A stretch of 64,000 nucleotides of DNA, taken from the NCBI GenBank assembly GCA_964625775.1, contig CAZVEH010000004.1, positions 3,746 to 67,745 of the forward strand, written 5' to 3'. The position numbers were made by a program, and so were the translations under genes. How positions within the stretch are numbered: the stretch's first letter is position 1; every line of letters begins with the position of its first letter. Shown in pieces: positions 44,276 through 54,500 of this stretch. Under the pieces are notes generated by a model. The model made no database searches. It saw only the letters and a list, made by a program, of their open reading frames with translations, and was not told the origin of the DNA. The DNA is from GCA-2786165 sp964625775 (lineage in GTDB: Bacteria > Pseudomonadota > Gammaproteobacteria > Legionellales > Legionellaceae).

Positions 44276-44473
44276 TTAAGGCACGAATTTAATTAGCTCG
44301 GTCGAATGATAAATAAGACGAGGCATTTGATTAGAAAAAACGCTTTGAATGACTTCAAAAATATGTCGTTGTTGCTTTCGCATGGTTGATATAAATCCAC
44401 GTATTCGTCCAAATTCCCTAGCACCGTGGATAGACCGAAATCCACCCGATATTTTTTGTTTGCATTTCATCAT
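44276..44473 (-). pseudogene. IS66 transposase, C-terminal remnant
   Basis: Sixty-five codons reading KQKISGGFRSIHGAREFGRI, then RGFISTMRKQQRHIFEVIQS, which is the conserved C-terminal region of IS66-family transposases (KISGCFRSxxGAxxFCRIRSYISTxRKQ). The catalytic DDE core is missing. Confidence 0.85.
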
Positions 44474-44649
44474 ACGTAAATCTTGTTCTGCTTGAATCCA
44501 TCATTCGATGGGGGTTTAAAGCTATTCTTGCTATTTTTATTTAATCTGTTCTCAAGTTCTTTTATACGTGTTTCAAGGCGTGCTATTTGAGCAGCTTGAG
44601 CCGCAATAATCTCGAGTAAAGACTCAATGGTCGGTGTTGATAGTGTCAT
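44470..44649 (-). pseudogene. IS66 transposase, N-terminal remnant
   Basis: Fifty-nine codons from the ATG at 44649: an N-terminal leucine-zipper-like helix (AAQAAQIARLETRIKELENR) followed by LNKNSKNSFKPPSNDG, the IS66 N-terminal signature (LNKNSxNSSKPPSSDG). It runs directly into the C-terminal remnant, showing one large internal deletion. Confidence 0.8.
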
Positions 44650-44799
44650 CCCAGTATTTGATCATATTTGTATGATTTTTCAAGTGCTTTCGAAAATTAA
44701 ATCAGTAGCTCGTTCCGTGCCTTAACGCCTGGACCCCTCGAACAAGTCGAGGGGCGTAGGCGATGGGGGTTCCTGAGTAGTTACAAATGAAATTCTATC

Positions 44800-44967
44800 T
44801 TAAAACCCACCCAGTACCGTTTTAAACTCTTCCGCAGTAAGATTGATTAGAGGATGCGAAGCGAAGTTTACAATAGGGTCAATGAGGGTTCGAAAGTGTT
44901 CTCTCAAAAATGCAAATAAACACAGTGCTGTCTGGTGCGGGTGAGTAATAGTTATATTGTTGAGCAT
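44800..44967 (-). CDS. Small ORF carried by the palindromic element
   Basis: A 55-aa frame from ATG 44967, with segments HPHQTALCLFAFLREHF and HPLINLTAEEFKTVLGGF. It ends at the point where the IS66-derived element inserted, so its original C-terminus may have been longer or different. No family recognised and no strong ribosome site; coding status is uncertain. Confidence 0.3.
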   Translation of the reverse strand: MLNNITITHPHQTALCLFAFLREHFRTLIDPIVNFASHPLINLTAEEFKTVLGGF

Positions 44968-45062
44968 GAGTTGGGCCTAAAGGCCCAACCAACTTCCCGC
45001 GGACAAACCACAGGAAGCTGGGATCTGGATCTCAATGTATCCTAGTGCTTTTGTGAGGGTGA

Positions 45063-45308
45063 TTACTCAGCTGCAGGTGCAGCTGCGTCATCGTTGTTGC
45101 TAGCAGACGAATCATCACTGCCAGTCACTTCATCAGAAGAGCCAGATGTATCAGAAGCAGCAGGTGTTGCTTCTTGTTTTTGAGCGTCGTTATTTTCAAC
45201 AGCTACTTCAGAAGTAGTCGTTTCAGGTTTTGGAGGCGTAGATTCACCACATGCACCTAAAGCCAAAGTCATTACACCAGCCAATGCTAACATTACTAAA
45301 CGATTCAT
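45063..45308 (-). CDS. Small acidic lipoprotein
   Basis: An 81-aa protein with a lipoprotein signal peptide: MNRLVMLALAGVMTLALGAC, lipobox LGAC, lipidated C20. The mature part is low complexity, rich in Ser, Asp, Glu and Ala, and likely disordered. Function unknown. It probably anchors to a cell-envelope membrane; an outer-membrane address is likely since residue +2 is Gly, not Asp. Confidence 0.75.
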   Translation of the reverse strand: MNRLVMLALAGVMTLALGACGESTPPKPETTTSEVAVENNDAQKQEATPAASDTSGSSDEVTGSDDSSASNNDDAAAPAAE

Positions 45309-45570
45309 ACCGATCTCCGTTGTTGTTTTTATATTCGATTACTGCGTTATTTGGAAAAATAATCAGTAGTATTTCCGCTAAGCATTAGGTTAATGCAATA
45401 GCAACCATAAGTCTAGCAAAAATTTTATCAAAAAATGCAACAATATGCTATCTTTGCTCACTAGAACGTGAGATTTCGTTGTAATATGTTACGCTACCTT
45501 GAGCTTATTGTAATTTTCTAATCATTCATCTACAATCACAGCCCAATAACCTTTCATATGGTGCAAAACT

Positions 45571-48429
45571 TTGTCGCAAATATCTGATGATCTCACACCT
45601 ATGATTCGTATTCGTGGTGCCAGAACCCATAACTTGAAATCCATTCATGTGGATATCCCCCGCTCAAAACTTACGGTGATCACAGGATTGTCAGGTTCTG
45701 GCAAATCTTCCTTAGCCTTTGACACGTTATATGCAGAAGGACAAAGGAGATACGTGGAATCTTTGTCTGCCTACGCACGTCAGTTTCTATCTATGATGGA
45801 TAAGCCAGATGTCGATTCGATAGAAGGATTATCTCCAGCGATTTCGATTGAGCAAAAAGCAACCTCCCATAACCCACGATCCACTGTGGGTACCATCACT
45901 GAAATCTATGATTATTTGCGGCTACTGTTTGCGCGGGTAGGCGAGCCTCGCTGTCCACAACATGGTATCCATTTACAAGCAAAAACCATCAGTCAAATGG
46001 TCGATGAAGTATTGGCTTTGCCGCAAGACAGTCGCGCCATGATACTCGCACCCGTGGTACGCGAACGCAAAGGAGAACATGTGCAATTGCTGCAGCAATT
46101 GCAAGCCAAAGGATATGTGCGCGCCCGCATCAATGGTGAGATTTGCGAATTGGATGATCCTCCTAAATTGGCTTTGCGTAAAAAACATACCATCGAAGTG
46201 GTGGTGGATCGTTTTAAAATCCGCCCCGATTTAGCACAACGCCTCAGCGAATCTTTTGAAAATGCTTTGAATTTGGCGGAAGGATTGGTGAGCGTTGCTT
46301 CTTTAGATGATGCATTTCCCGAGCAAGTGTTTTCATCTAAATTTGCATGCATGGCATGCGGTTATAGCTTAAGCGAACTCGAGCCACGCTTATTTTCTTT
46401 TAATAATCCGGTTGGTGCTTGTCCCGAATGCGACGGATTGGGTGTTGATCACTATTTTGACCCGGATCGTGTGATACATGATCCACAGCTTAGCTTAGCA
46501 GACGGCGCCATTCGCGGTTGGGACAAGAAAACGTTTTATTATTTTGCTATTTTAGAAGCATTGGCCAAGCACTATCGTTTTTCGGTGGATATCCCTTTTG
46601 CCGAATTACCAACTTCGATTCAAAATGTGATTTTATATGGCTCTGGCCAAGAGATCATTACAATCCACTACCATCACGGCACTCACTCCCGAACCACCAC
46701 TAAAAAACAACCTTTTGAAGGTGTCATCCCCAATATGGAGCGTCGATATCGCGACTCTGAATCCTCCATGGTGCGTGATGACCTATCCTCATATTTATCC
46801 AACCGGCCTTGCACATCTTGCCATGGCGCACGCTTACGAGAATCAGCCCGACACGTTTTTTTAGCAGATAAAACGCTCAGTGACATCGCCAATCTTCCGA
46901 TTGATGACTGTTACGCATTTTTCAAACAACTCAATTTACCGGGCTATCGTGGTGAAATTGCAAGCAAAATTAACAAAGAAATCGTAGCGCGTTTGGGATT
47001 TTTAGTCGATGTTGGACTGGATTACTTATCGTTGTCGCGCAGCGCTGAAACCTTATCCGGAGGCGAAGCCCAACGGATTCGCCTGGCCAGTCAAATTGGT
47101 TCAGGTTTGGTCGGAGTGATGTATATTTTGGATGAACCCTCGATTGGGTTGCATCAGCGTGATAATGAACGGTTATTAGGTACACTCATCCATCTACGCG
47201 ATTTAGGAAATACCGTGATTGTGGTTGAGCATGATGAAGAGGCCATTCGTGCTGCTGATTTTGTGTTGGACATTGGTCCTGGTGCCGGCGTTCATGGAGG
47301 AGAAATTGTTGCCTCCGGCCGCCCTGAAGATATTATGCGTCACCCTTCGTCCTCAACCGGTCGTTATCTGGCTGGCATCGACTCCATACCCGTCCCCGCA
47401 GAACGCACCCCCATACGTCCTGATTATAGTATTCGTATGGAAGGCGTGCAGTGTCATAATTTACACGACATCAGCGTGAGTATTCCATTAGGCCTGATGA
47501 CCTGTGTCACCGGTGTCTCGGGCTCTGGAAAATCTAGCTTGATCAATGATAGTTTATATCCGCAGGCCGCCAATGCCTTAAATCGTGCCAAACTTCGCAG
47601 CGTCGCCACTATGACAGCTATTCATGGCTTGGAACAATGTGCTTCCGTCATAGACATCGATCAGAGCCCTATTGGCCGGACACCGCGCTCTAACCCAGCA
47701 ACTTATACGGGTTTATTTACGCCAATCCGAGAATTATTCTCCAATACGCCAGAATCGCGTGCGCGCGGCTATTCCCCTGGACGGTTTAGTTTTAACGTTC
47801 GTGGAGGACGGTGTGAAGCCTGCCAAGGCGATGGATTGATCAAAGTAGAAATGCATTTTCTACCTGATATTTATGTGATCTGTGACATATGCCAGGGCAA
47901 ACGATACAACAGGGAAACCCTAGAAATTCAATACAAAGGCAAATCCATCCATGAAGTCCTCAACATGACCGTAGAAGACGCGCGGCAATTTTTTGATGCG
48001 GTACCCGTGATTGCACGCAAATGCCAAACGATGATGGATGTTGGGTTGTCTTATATTCGCCTGGGGCAAAGCGCAACCACCTTATCTGGCGGTGAGGCTC
48101 AACGGATCAAGTTGGCGAAAGAGTTATCCAAACGTGGCACTGGAACCACCCTATATATTCTGGATGAACCCACGACCGGCTTACATTTTCACGACATCAA
48201 ATTGCTTTTATCGGTTTTAATGAGATTACGTGATCAGGGTAATACGGTCATCATCATTGAACATAATCTGGATGTGATCAAATGTGCCGATTGGGTGATT
48301 GACCTGGGTCCAGAAGGCGGCCACCGCGGAGGCCAAATTCTAGCTGCAGGTACCCCTGAAGAGATAGCACAACACCCCTCCTCGCATACCGGTCGTTTTT
48401 TGAAAAAATTGTTAGGGTGCGCTTACTGA
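45571..48429 (+). CDS. uvrA: Excinuclease ABC subunit A
   Basis: A 952-aa UvrA, the damage-recognition ATPase of nucleotide excision repair. It has two ABC modules: Walker A GLSGSGKSSL near residue 40 and GVSGSGKSSL near 650, with signatures LSGGEAQRIRLASQ and LSGGEAQRIKLAKE. Zinc-binding CxxC pairs are visible: CMACGYS with CPECDG, and CEACQGDG with CDICQGKRY. The TTG at 45571 gives ten extra residues; the ATG at 45601 (MIRIRGARTHNLKS) matches the usual family start equally well. No convincing LexA box was found in the 260 bp upstream. Confidence 0.96.
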   Translation: MSQISDDLTPMIRIRGARTHNLKSIHVDIPRSKLTVITGLSGSGKSSLAFDTLYAEGQRRYVESLSAYARQFLSMMDKPDVDSIEGLSPAISIEQKATSHNPRSTVGTITEIYDYLRLLFARVGEPRCPQHGIHLQAKTISQMVDEVLALPQDSRAMILAPVVRERKGEHVQLLQQLQAKGYVRARINGEICELDDPPKLALRKKHTIEVVVDRFKIRPDLAQRLSESFENALNLAEGLVSVASLDDAFPEQVFSSKFACMACGYSLSELEPRLFSFNNPVGACPECDGLGVDHYFDPDRVIHDPQLSLADGAIRGWDKKTFYYFAILEALAKHYRFSVDIPFAELPTSIQNVILYGSGQEIITIHYHHGTHSRTTTKKQPFEGVIPNMERRYRDSESSMVRDDLSSYLSNRPCTSCHGARLRESARHVFLADKTLSDIANLPIDDCYAFFKQLNLPGYRGEIASKINKEIVARLGFLVDVGLDYLSLSRSAETLSGGEAQRIRLASQIGSGLVGVMYILDEPSIGLHQRDNERLLGTLIHLRDLGNTVIVVEHDEEAIRAADFVLDIGPGAGVHGGEIVASGRPEDIMRHPSSSTGRYLAGIDSIPVPAERTPIRPDYSIRMEGVQCHNLHDISVSIPLGLMTCVTGVSGSGKSSLINDSLYPQAANALNRAKLRSVATMTAIHGLEQCASVIDIDQSPIGRTPRSNPATYTGLFTPIRELFSNTPESRARGYSPGRFSFNVRGGRCEACQGDGLIKVEMHFLPDIYVICDICQGKRYNRETLEIQYKGKSIHEVLNMTVEDARQFFDAVPVIARKCQTMMDVGLSYIRLGQSATTLSGGEAQRIKLAKELSKRGTGTTLYILDEPTTGLHFHDIKLLLSVLMRLRDQGNTVIIIEHNLDVIKCADWVIDLGPEGGHRGGQILAAGTPEEIAQHPSSHTGRFLKKLLGCAY

Positions 48430-48529
48430 TGATATGCGTTCGACTCTTATTTAGGGGATTAAATTAAGTTGTGATTACCCTGGGAATAAACATGGATGTG
48501 CCATATTTCGCCTGCAATAGTTTTTATGA

Positions 48530-48883
48530 TCACGGGCATGTATCTACCTGGCACACGCAAGTGCTCTTACTTGGGTCGGTATTCACATGGCACATCCAGG
48601 CGCCGGCATCGGCTATCTCATCATAGTCGTTGTTTGGCGACCGCCTCCAGCAACTACATCTACCTGCATGCGAGTGGCCGTATACGCCTTCGTGATTAAG
48701 GTCTCCATGAGTATATACCGAACAACCCTTCTCTTTACCATCGGAGCAACGTAGAGACGGTCCGTCAGAGGCAATAGCGCCAGTTGAAAGACAAATAGAG
48801 AGATATAAAATAGTCGTTGATAGTTTGGTAGTCTTAACAGCGTATCTCGGCTTTGTCTTCGAATCTATACATGCTTCTTTCAT
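48530..48883 (-). CDS. Cys-rich exported protein of unknown function
   Basis: A 117-aa protein with AAGGAAAGG shortly before its ATG and a hydrophobic segment at about 22-38 (STTILYLSICLSTGAIAS) that reads as a signal peptide with an unusually long charged N-region. The mature ~78 residues carry eight cysteines (RCSDGKEKGC, GRCSCWRR, MCHV, TCVCQVDTC), a pattern of a disulfide-stabilised secreted mini-protein. No family recognised. It is solitary and convergent with uvrA. Confidence 0.6.
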   Translation of the reverse strand: MKEACIDSKTKPRYAVKTTKLSTTILYLSICLSTGAIASDGPSLRCSDGKEKGCSVYTHGDLNHEGVYGHSHAGRCSCWRRSPNNDYDEIADAGAWMCHVNTDPSKSTCVCQVDTCP

Positions 48884-49024
48884 GATACCTTTCCTTAGTT
48901 AACCAAAATTTGGCCTATGTGGCGGCTAATTGTCAACGCCATGTATTTCATCACACAACACGAATCATTCATCCAATCTCTCCTCCGCTTCAGGTCAGCT
49001 TGTGGAGGAAAAAATCCATTTCTT

Positions 49025-50407
49025 TCAGCTTAGCATATAATTCCTAATGTATTCACCCAATTCTGCAATCGATATCCGATGCTGCTGCATAGAATCCCGC
49101 TCACGAATCGTGACTGTGTCATGCAATGCTGCATCGTCACCTTTGCCCAAGGTATCGAAATCAACCGTGACACATAACGGCGTACCAATCTCATCATGAC
49201 GACGATAGCTCTTACCGATATTACCGCTGTCTTCATAAGCAACACGGCCAATAGCCAACGCCTGAATACTTTGTTTGATGGCCTTGGCTTTTGCCACCAG
49301 CTCAACATTATTGCGTGCCAATGGAATAATAGCGACTTTGATCGGCGCCAGGTGAGGTTTTAATTTCAAGACGATACGTTTTTTATCGCCATCCAGTGCT
49401 TCTTCCGTATAACTTTCTACCAGAATGGCCAATATGCCTCGGTCTACCCCTGCAGAAGGCTCAATCACATACGGCACAACAAACTGATTGGTATCATGAT
49501 CCAAAATAGCCAATTTGGCGGTACTGTCTACGTTTGGTTTCACCGTTGCGGTCAGATTAAGCTCGCTTTGATGTCGGGTATGAGAGCCCAAATCAAAATC
49601 TGTGCGATTGGCAATACCTTCTATTTCTTCAAATCCATAAGGAAATTGATATAGAATATCAACCGTCTTTTTTGCATAATGCGCCAAATCTGCTTTGTCT
49701 TGGGTCACCAGTTTCAGATTATCCGCACTAATGCCTTGTTTTTTCCACCACTCTAATCTTAAATTCACCCAAGTATCATGCCATTGTTCATCTTCTCCGG
49801 GTTTGACAAAAAATTCGACTTCCATTTGCTCAAATTCTCTGACCCTAAAAATAAAATTACGCGGGGTTATTTCATTGCGAAATGCTTTACCAATTTGCGC
49901 GATGCCAAAAGGTAATTTTTGTGAAGTGGAATCAATCACATTTTTAAAGTTGGTAAAAATACCTTGCGCGGTTTCTGGTCTTAAGTACGCGAAAGAAGAG
50001 GCATCTTCAACCGGGCCAACGCCTGTCTTAAACATCATATTGAAAGGACGAGACTCGGTAAAGTGAGTCGATCCACAGTTTTCACATTTACCGTCAACCA
50101 CATGATCCGTACGCCAGCGACGTTTGCAGTCATAACAATCCACCATCATGTCTGAGAACGTATCTTCGTGTCCAGAATAACAAAAGGTTAACCGATGCGA
50201 CAAGATAGAAGAATCCAGCCCAACAATATCATCACGTTCATAAATATTCGATGACCACCAAGTCGATTTGAGATTATTTTTCAGTTCAACGCCTAAAGGA
50301 CCGTAATCATACACCCCTTGTAGACCACCATATATCTCACCACTTTGAAAAATAAACCCTCTTCTTTTACACAAGGAAATCACATCATCAATATTTTTAG
50401 CAGGCAT
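49025..50407 (-). CDS. glyQS: Glycyl-tRNA synthetase, single-chain alpha2 type
   Basis: A 460-aa class II synthetase that charges tRNA-Gly. Class motifs are present: GPLGVELKNNLKSTWW region (motif 1), FRNEITPRNFIFRVREFEQME (167-187; motif 2) and EPSAGVDRGILAIL (motif 3). A CYDCKRRWRTDHVVDGKCENC zinc-like insertion lies near residue 90, and an anticodon-binding domain occupies the last 100 residues (KVAIIPLARN). This is the eukaryote/archaea/Firmicutes-type homodimer, not the glyQ/glyS tetramer normal in gammaproteobacteria, so replacement by transfer is likely. Check for glyQ/glyS elsewhere in the genome. Confidence 0.95.
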   Translation of the reverse strand: MPAKNIDDVISLCKRRGFIFQSGEIYGGLQGVYDYGPLGVELKNNLKSTWWSSNIYERDDIVGLDSSILSHRLTFCYSGHEDTFSDMMVDCYDCKRRWRTDHVVDGKCENCGSTHFTESRPFNMMFKTGVGPVEDASSFAYLRPETAQGIFTNFKNVIDSTSQKLPFGIAQIGKAFRNEITPRNFIFRVREFEQMEVEFFVKPGEDEQWHDTWVNLRLEWWKKQGISADNLKLVTQDKADLAHYAKKTVDILYQFPYGFEEIEGIANRTDFDLGSHTRHQSELNLTATVKPNVDSTAKLAILDHDTNQFVVPYVIEPSAGVDRGILAILVESYTEEALDGDKKRIVLKLKPHLAPIKVAIIPLARNNVELVAKAKAIKQSIQALAIGRVAYEDSGNIGKSYRRHDEIGTPLCVTVDFDTLGKGDDAALHDTVTIRERDSMQQHRISIAELGEYIRNYMLS

Positions 50408-50721
50408 AACATTCCTAATTTTAAATTATTTGAGCAGACTTAAAGCGTAAACATCATACTGTTTTTCACTACACGCAAGCAAGTTTTTGCACATGATTAT
50501 TTGTCCAAAATTGCCTCTAAACTAAATCCATAGCTCCTTGCCAAAGTTCATCGCTCACCACGAGAGAGTACAGCACTACGATACATCATTTCACACTCAG
50601 CTCATACTAGCACTACTCTTGGTATTAAATAAATCAAATAGGGACAACCTTAGGCATTGAGATCTGTTTACCTCCGAATCTTGTATGCTATGATGATGAT
50701 TGCCATCATTTGGAGCTCATT

Positions 50722-50886
50722 ATGAATGCACACGAAATACCGCCGATCCCAAACGAAACGCCCACGCCCCCTCAAGAAGCACCTTCTATGCCCAATCATC
50801 AAGAACCGAACCCACCTCAAACACCTGAGCCGAATCCTAAAAATACCCCTGAACCCCTTGATGACCAAAGTGAACGAGCTGCTTGA
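50722..50886 (+). CDS. Proline-rich small protein
   Basis: A 54-aa protein with GGAG six bases before the ATG. It is about one third proline with repeated PPIPNETPTPPQ and EPNPPQTPEPNPKNTPEP units and a DDQSER end. Such Pro/Asn/Glu-rich peptides are typically disordered. No family recognised. The 314 bp before it (50408-50721) hold nothing clear. Confidence 0.5.
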   Translation: MNAHEIPPIPNETPTPPQEAPSMPNHQEPNPPQTPEPNPKNTPEPLDDQSERAA

Positions 50887-51017
50887 TAACCCAATCCCGT
50901 GTCACTCACATAGTCACCCGACAATGACATTGCATGACAGGAGTCAAGATGCATACAAAAAACATGGATAGCAAGCATGATCGTGTTTTTTTAATCTGAT
51001 TTTAGAGTTGCGTTTGC

Positions 51018-51497
51018 CTCGACTTTATGAAAAATCCCCACCGCCGAATCCCCGCGGCGCAGACCGCGGGGCCCATGTACAGAGGTCTAATTTATGACAA
51101 CCACCAGACTCAATCTGGTGTGTAAGGGGCTAATGAAAGCTGAGCAATCAAATACGACATTTCCTGAGCAGTGAATTTAACGAAGTCATCGTTACTTGCG
51201 GATTTTGCAAAATGTTGTTTTGTCCCTATTGATCGACTGATTGCAATAACAATATCAGCAAAGCTTAGTTCACCATTTTTATCATACCAAGATGTCGTTT
51301 CGTGCACTCACATCGTTTTCGAGTCATTCATTTTTATAGCAACCCGAGTAAGGAATGGAAAAGACAATGGAAAATAGACCTTATTCGAAAAATGAACCCC
51401 GATTGGCAGGATTTATACCACAACATCATTCAGTGAATGGCCCCCGCGGTCTGCGCCGCGGGGATTCGGCGGTGGGGATTTTTCATAAAGTCGAGTT
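51018..51497. mobile_element. 480-bp MITE-like element with GC-rich terminal inverted repeats
   Basis: Arms at 51018-51077 and 51438-51497 are inverted repeats of about 60 bp, nearly perfect. Each starts CTCGACTTTATGAAAAATCC and runs into CCGCGGCGCAGACCGCGGGG. TTTGC is duplicated directly outside both ends (51013-51017 and 51498-51502). The AT-rich outer end and very GC-rich inner arm are unlike the surrounding DNA. The interior has no transposase, only a weak 65-codon frame. The outer 17 bases recur at 13670. Confidence 0.8.
51110..51307 (-). CDS. Weak 65-codon frame inside the MITE-like element
   Basis: It starts with GTG and reads VHETTSWYDKNGELSFADIV, then a helical run ending SLAPYTPD. 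An in-frame TGA directly precedes the GTG, with seven codons from an ATG (MNDSKTM) before it. It may be a short gene or the remains of a longer one carried as cargo. Coding status uncertain. Confidence 0.25.
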   Translation of the reverse strand: MHETTSWYDKNGELSFADIVIAISRSIGTKQHFAKSASNDDFVKFTAQEMSYLIAQLSLAPYTPD

Positions 51498-51584
51498 TGC
51501 AACAACAGGAAAAACAAGACTTGGTGGCATTCATGCAGGCACTATGCGTATCCTTGATGCGGCTAAGCTGCATCAAGTCCAATA

Positions 51585-54500
51585 TCAACTATCGCTCTGA
51601 CCTTGCTTCACTTGTCCTTGCGATAGCACGACTGATTCAATATAGCTGACACCATCTTGAGATTTTGCTGTGTAAAAACGCAGTAATTGACCTGCATCTC
51701 GATAACCGCTTTGTTGTGCTTTTTCCAGTAAACGCTTTCCTTGTTGTTCCGTACACCCCTCCACAAAACCAGAGAAACAAAATTTTGCCAATTGATATTG
51801 TGCTTCTGGGTAATTCTGATCTGCGAGTCGCGTATAATACTCAACCGATTGTTGGGTATTTTTAACCGTCTTTGATCCTGTGTGATATATTCTGGCTAAA
51901 GCAAGCATTGCTTTAGCATTCCCTCGCTCTGCTGACTTTTGGTAATATGTAATGGCTTTTGATAGGGAGGAATGGCTTATCATGCCTTTTTCTGCCATCC
52001 AACCCAGTTGATACTCAGCATCTGAGTCATCCTTGGCAACCGCTTTATTCAACCATGATAGGGCTTCATCATAGTGATGATCCATCGCATACAATATACC
52101 CAAAGACACCATGGCCTTGACTACCCCACCTTGTGCGGCTTGCAAATATAACTCTTTGGCTTTCGCCAAATCCACCCATTGATTTTTACCTTTTTCATAC
52201 ATCAAACCCAAATCATAAGCAGCAACGGGATCACCTAAATCCGCAGCCAATTGGTATTCATTCAACGCATGGACATAATCATCATCCACCATCTCATCAA
52301 TAAAACCATAAGCCACAGCCGCAGGCGCATAATGTGTTTGGGCCAAAGCATACCATTGGCGTGCTAATTTATAATCTGGACTAGTCCCTAAATAACCCAA
52401 TTGATACAGTCTACCCAATAAATATTGGGCTTTGTTCGACCCTTTTTCTGCAGCAGCAGTATACCAAGTCTGAGCTTGATGATAATCCTGAGGGATACCA
52501 ATGCCCTGTTCATACATATACCCTAATTTTAATTGCGCACTAAGATCACCTTGTTTGGCAAAACGCTCATACAGATCTCGGGCTTCTTTCAATTGCTGAT
52601 CATTGCTTGCAGACGTCATATAATAATCCGCCAATACCAAACCGGCTCGGCTTAAGCCTAAGTTCACCGCTTTTTCCAAATAGGGTAAGAAAGACTCCCC
52701 TTGTCGTTGCTTGAACACAGCGATATTAAAATCTGCGGGTGAAAACGCATTATCCACTGCAAATTGCAGATAATTGACTGCTTTTTCTGAACTCTTCTCA
52801 AGACCGGCACCCTCAGCTGCGTAAGTACCTAAAATAAATGAACTCATTGGATTTTGAACAGATTGTTCATACCAATGAACCGCTTGCTCACGGCTACGCT
52901 CTGTGGCAATGCCTCGGTCATACATAATACCCAATAAAAATGCCGCATCGACGGAACCTGCAGTTGCTGCTTGTTGTGCATCTGTGAATGCTTGCGCTTG
53001 TTTGATCTGATCAGCATCCATAGCATTATAAAAAGCCAGTGGTAATTTTGCTTGTTCAACCCCATAATCCGCTGCACCTTGATACAATCCTTTGATCACT
53101 TTACGGCGCATATCCAAATCAGCAACATTCAACTCGGTGGGTTTCTGACGCACCATAATCTCTGCTAAGCGATATTGAGCCAAACCATACTTGTTGACAG
53201 AAGACAATTGATACAGTGCAAAGGCTTGATCAGGGTTGGCTGCAACCACTTCCTTACCACTCTCATCTTGATAGCCGTTTTCATAAATTCTCGCCAAAGC
53301 GTATTGCGCGTACTCGTTACCTTTGAACGCAGCATCAGTCCACCACTCCATGGCAAGACGATAGTCCGGTTTCACATCCAACCCTTGAAAATAAATCACT
53401 CCTAACTGATATTCAGCAGCCAAATCATTTTGCGCCGCAGCCATCGAATAAAATTTAATAGCTTGGTCTATTGATTTTTCAACCCCTATCCCCTGCTGGT
53501 ACATTTGGGCCACATTAAATTGCGCAGCAATATCCCCTAAAATAGCCCGATCAAACAAACGCTGAAATTCTTTCGGATAATCAAGCGGTTGTGTGGATGC
53601 GGCAAGATCGGTCAAATAATCGTATCCATCGCGTTGTGCGTAGAGCAAAAGATCCTGACCATCTTTGGATGCAACAGATTGGGTACGAATAGGGTAATAA
53701 GGCAATACCAGAGCTTCTTTGGCAGGGGGCTGTTGTACCCTCATCATAGCATCGTAATATTGATTGATAGGAATCGTATTGGGATCAATCATTTTAAACT
53801 CTGATTGATAAATTTGATTCCGTGTCAAAATATTCATTTTGGGTGGAAAATTATAAATATTATCTTTTAGAGCCGCAGGATTTTTCCAGTTGCTATAAAT
53901 GCCTGGCAAACGATACGCCGTGTTGAATAGTTTTTTCTGTTTCTCACCAGTAAGCCATTGGACCATTTGTTGTTCTGCAAATTTCCCAGAACTTTCAAGC
54001 TCTTCGGTCTTACGTGCTTTTGTTTCCCATTCTGTGGCCAATACTTCATTAACGGCAACACCCTGGCCTTTCTGATACAGGGAGGCTAAAAGATGCTGGG
54101 CTTTTGTCGAGCCGGACTGCGCTGCCTTGGTTGCCCATAAAAATCCATTTTCCACCGAGTATAATTCATTTTTAGGATTCAAATATAATTCAGCCAACGC
54201 CAACTCGGCCGGCACAAAATGTCGTTCAGCAGCTTTAAGATACCAGGTTTGTGCGTCTTGCATATGCTCCTGAGATTGTTCAAAAAGCCCCATTTGATAT
54301 ATAGCCGGTACATAGCCCTGCGCGATAGCACCTTCCAGTAACTGCTTGGCTTGATCAGCATTTTTAAGCACTTTATCGCCCGTGCGATATAATTCCGCCA
54401 TCATCACTTCCGCTTCAGGATCACGTAACTCTACCGCTTTTCCGAGCCAGACTAATCCCATTTTATGGTTGGCAGCTTGGCGTGAATTTAAGAAGTTGTC

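Larger units (their letters stand above)
44217..44784. mobile_element. 568-bp non-autonomous IS66-family derivative
   Basis: The ends begin GTAACTACTCAGG and form inverted repeats of about 70 bp, with few mismatches. AAATGAAA is duplicated directly outside both ends (44209-44216 and 44785-44792). GTAA ends and 8-bp target duplication are hallmarks of IS66. The interior keeps only the first 59 and last 65 codons of the transposase, so it cannot move on its own. Confidence 0.85.
44169..44990. mobile_element. Small palindromic element split by an IS66-derived insertion
   Basis: GGTTAGGCCTTTTGGCCC (44169-44186, continuing to TGCTCA near 44199) reappears inverted at 44961-44990. The enclosed non-IS66 part is about 250 bp and holds one 55-aa frame. 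The arms are imperfect over about 30 bp. This looks like a small element that received the IS66-derived element later. No outer target duplication was identified. Confidence 0.5.

Noticed and set aside
45309..45570. Searched for a LexA (SOS) box before uvrA
   Set aside because: No CTGT-N8-ACAG-like sequence seen; the gap was left unannotated.
50985..51584. When the MITE is removed, the flanks join to a frame reading LRLQQQEKQDLVAFMQALC, like the end of di-heme peroxidases
   Set aside because: Only about 20 residues match, with a stop just upstream and no haem motif (CxxCH); chance resemblance cannot be excluded.
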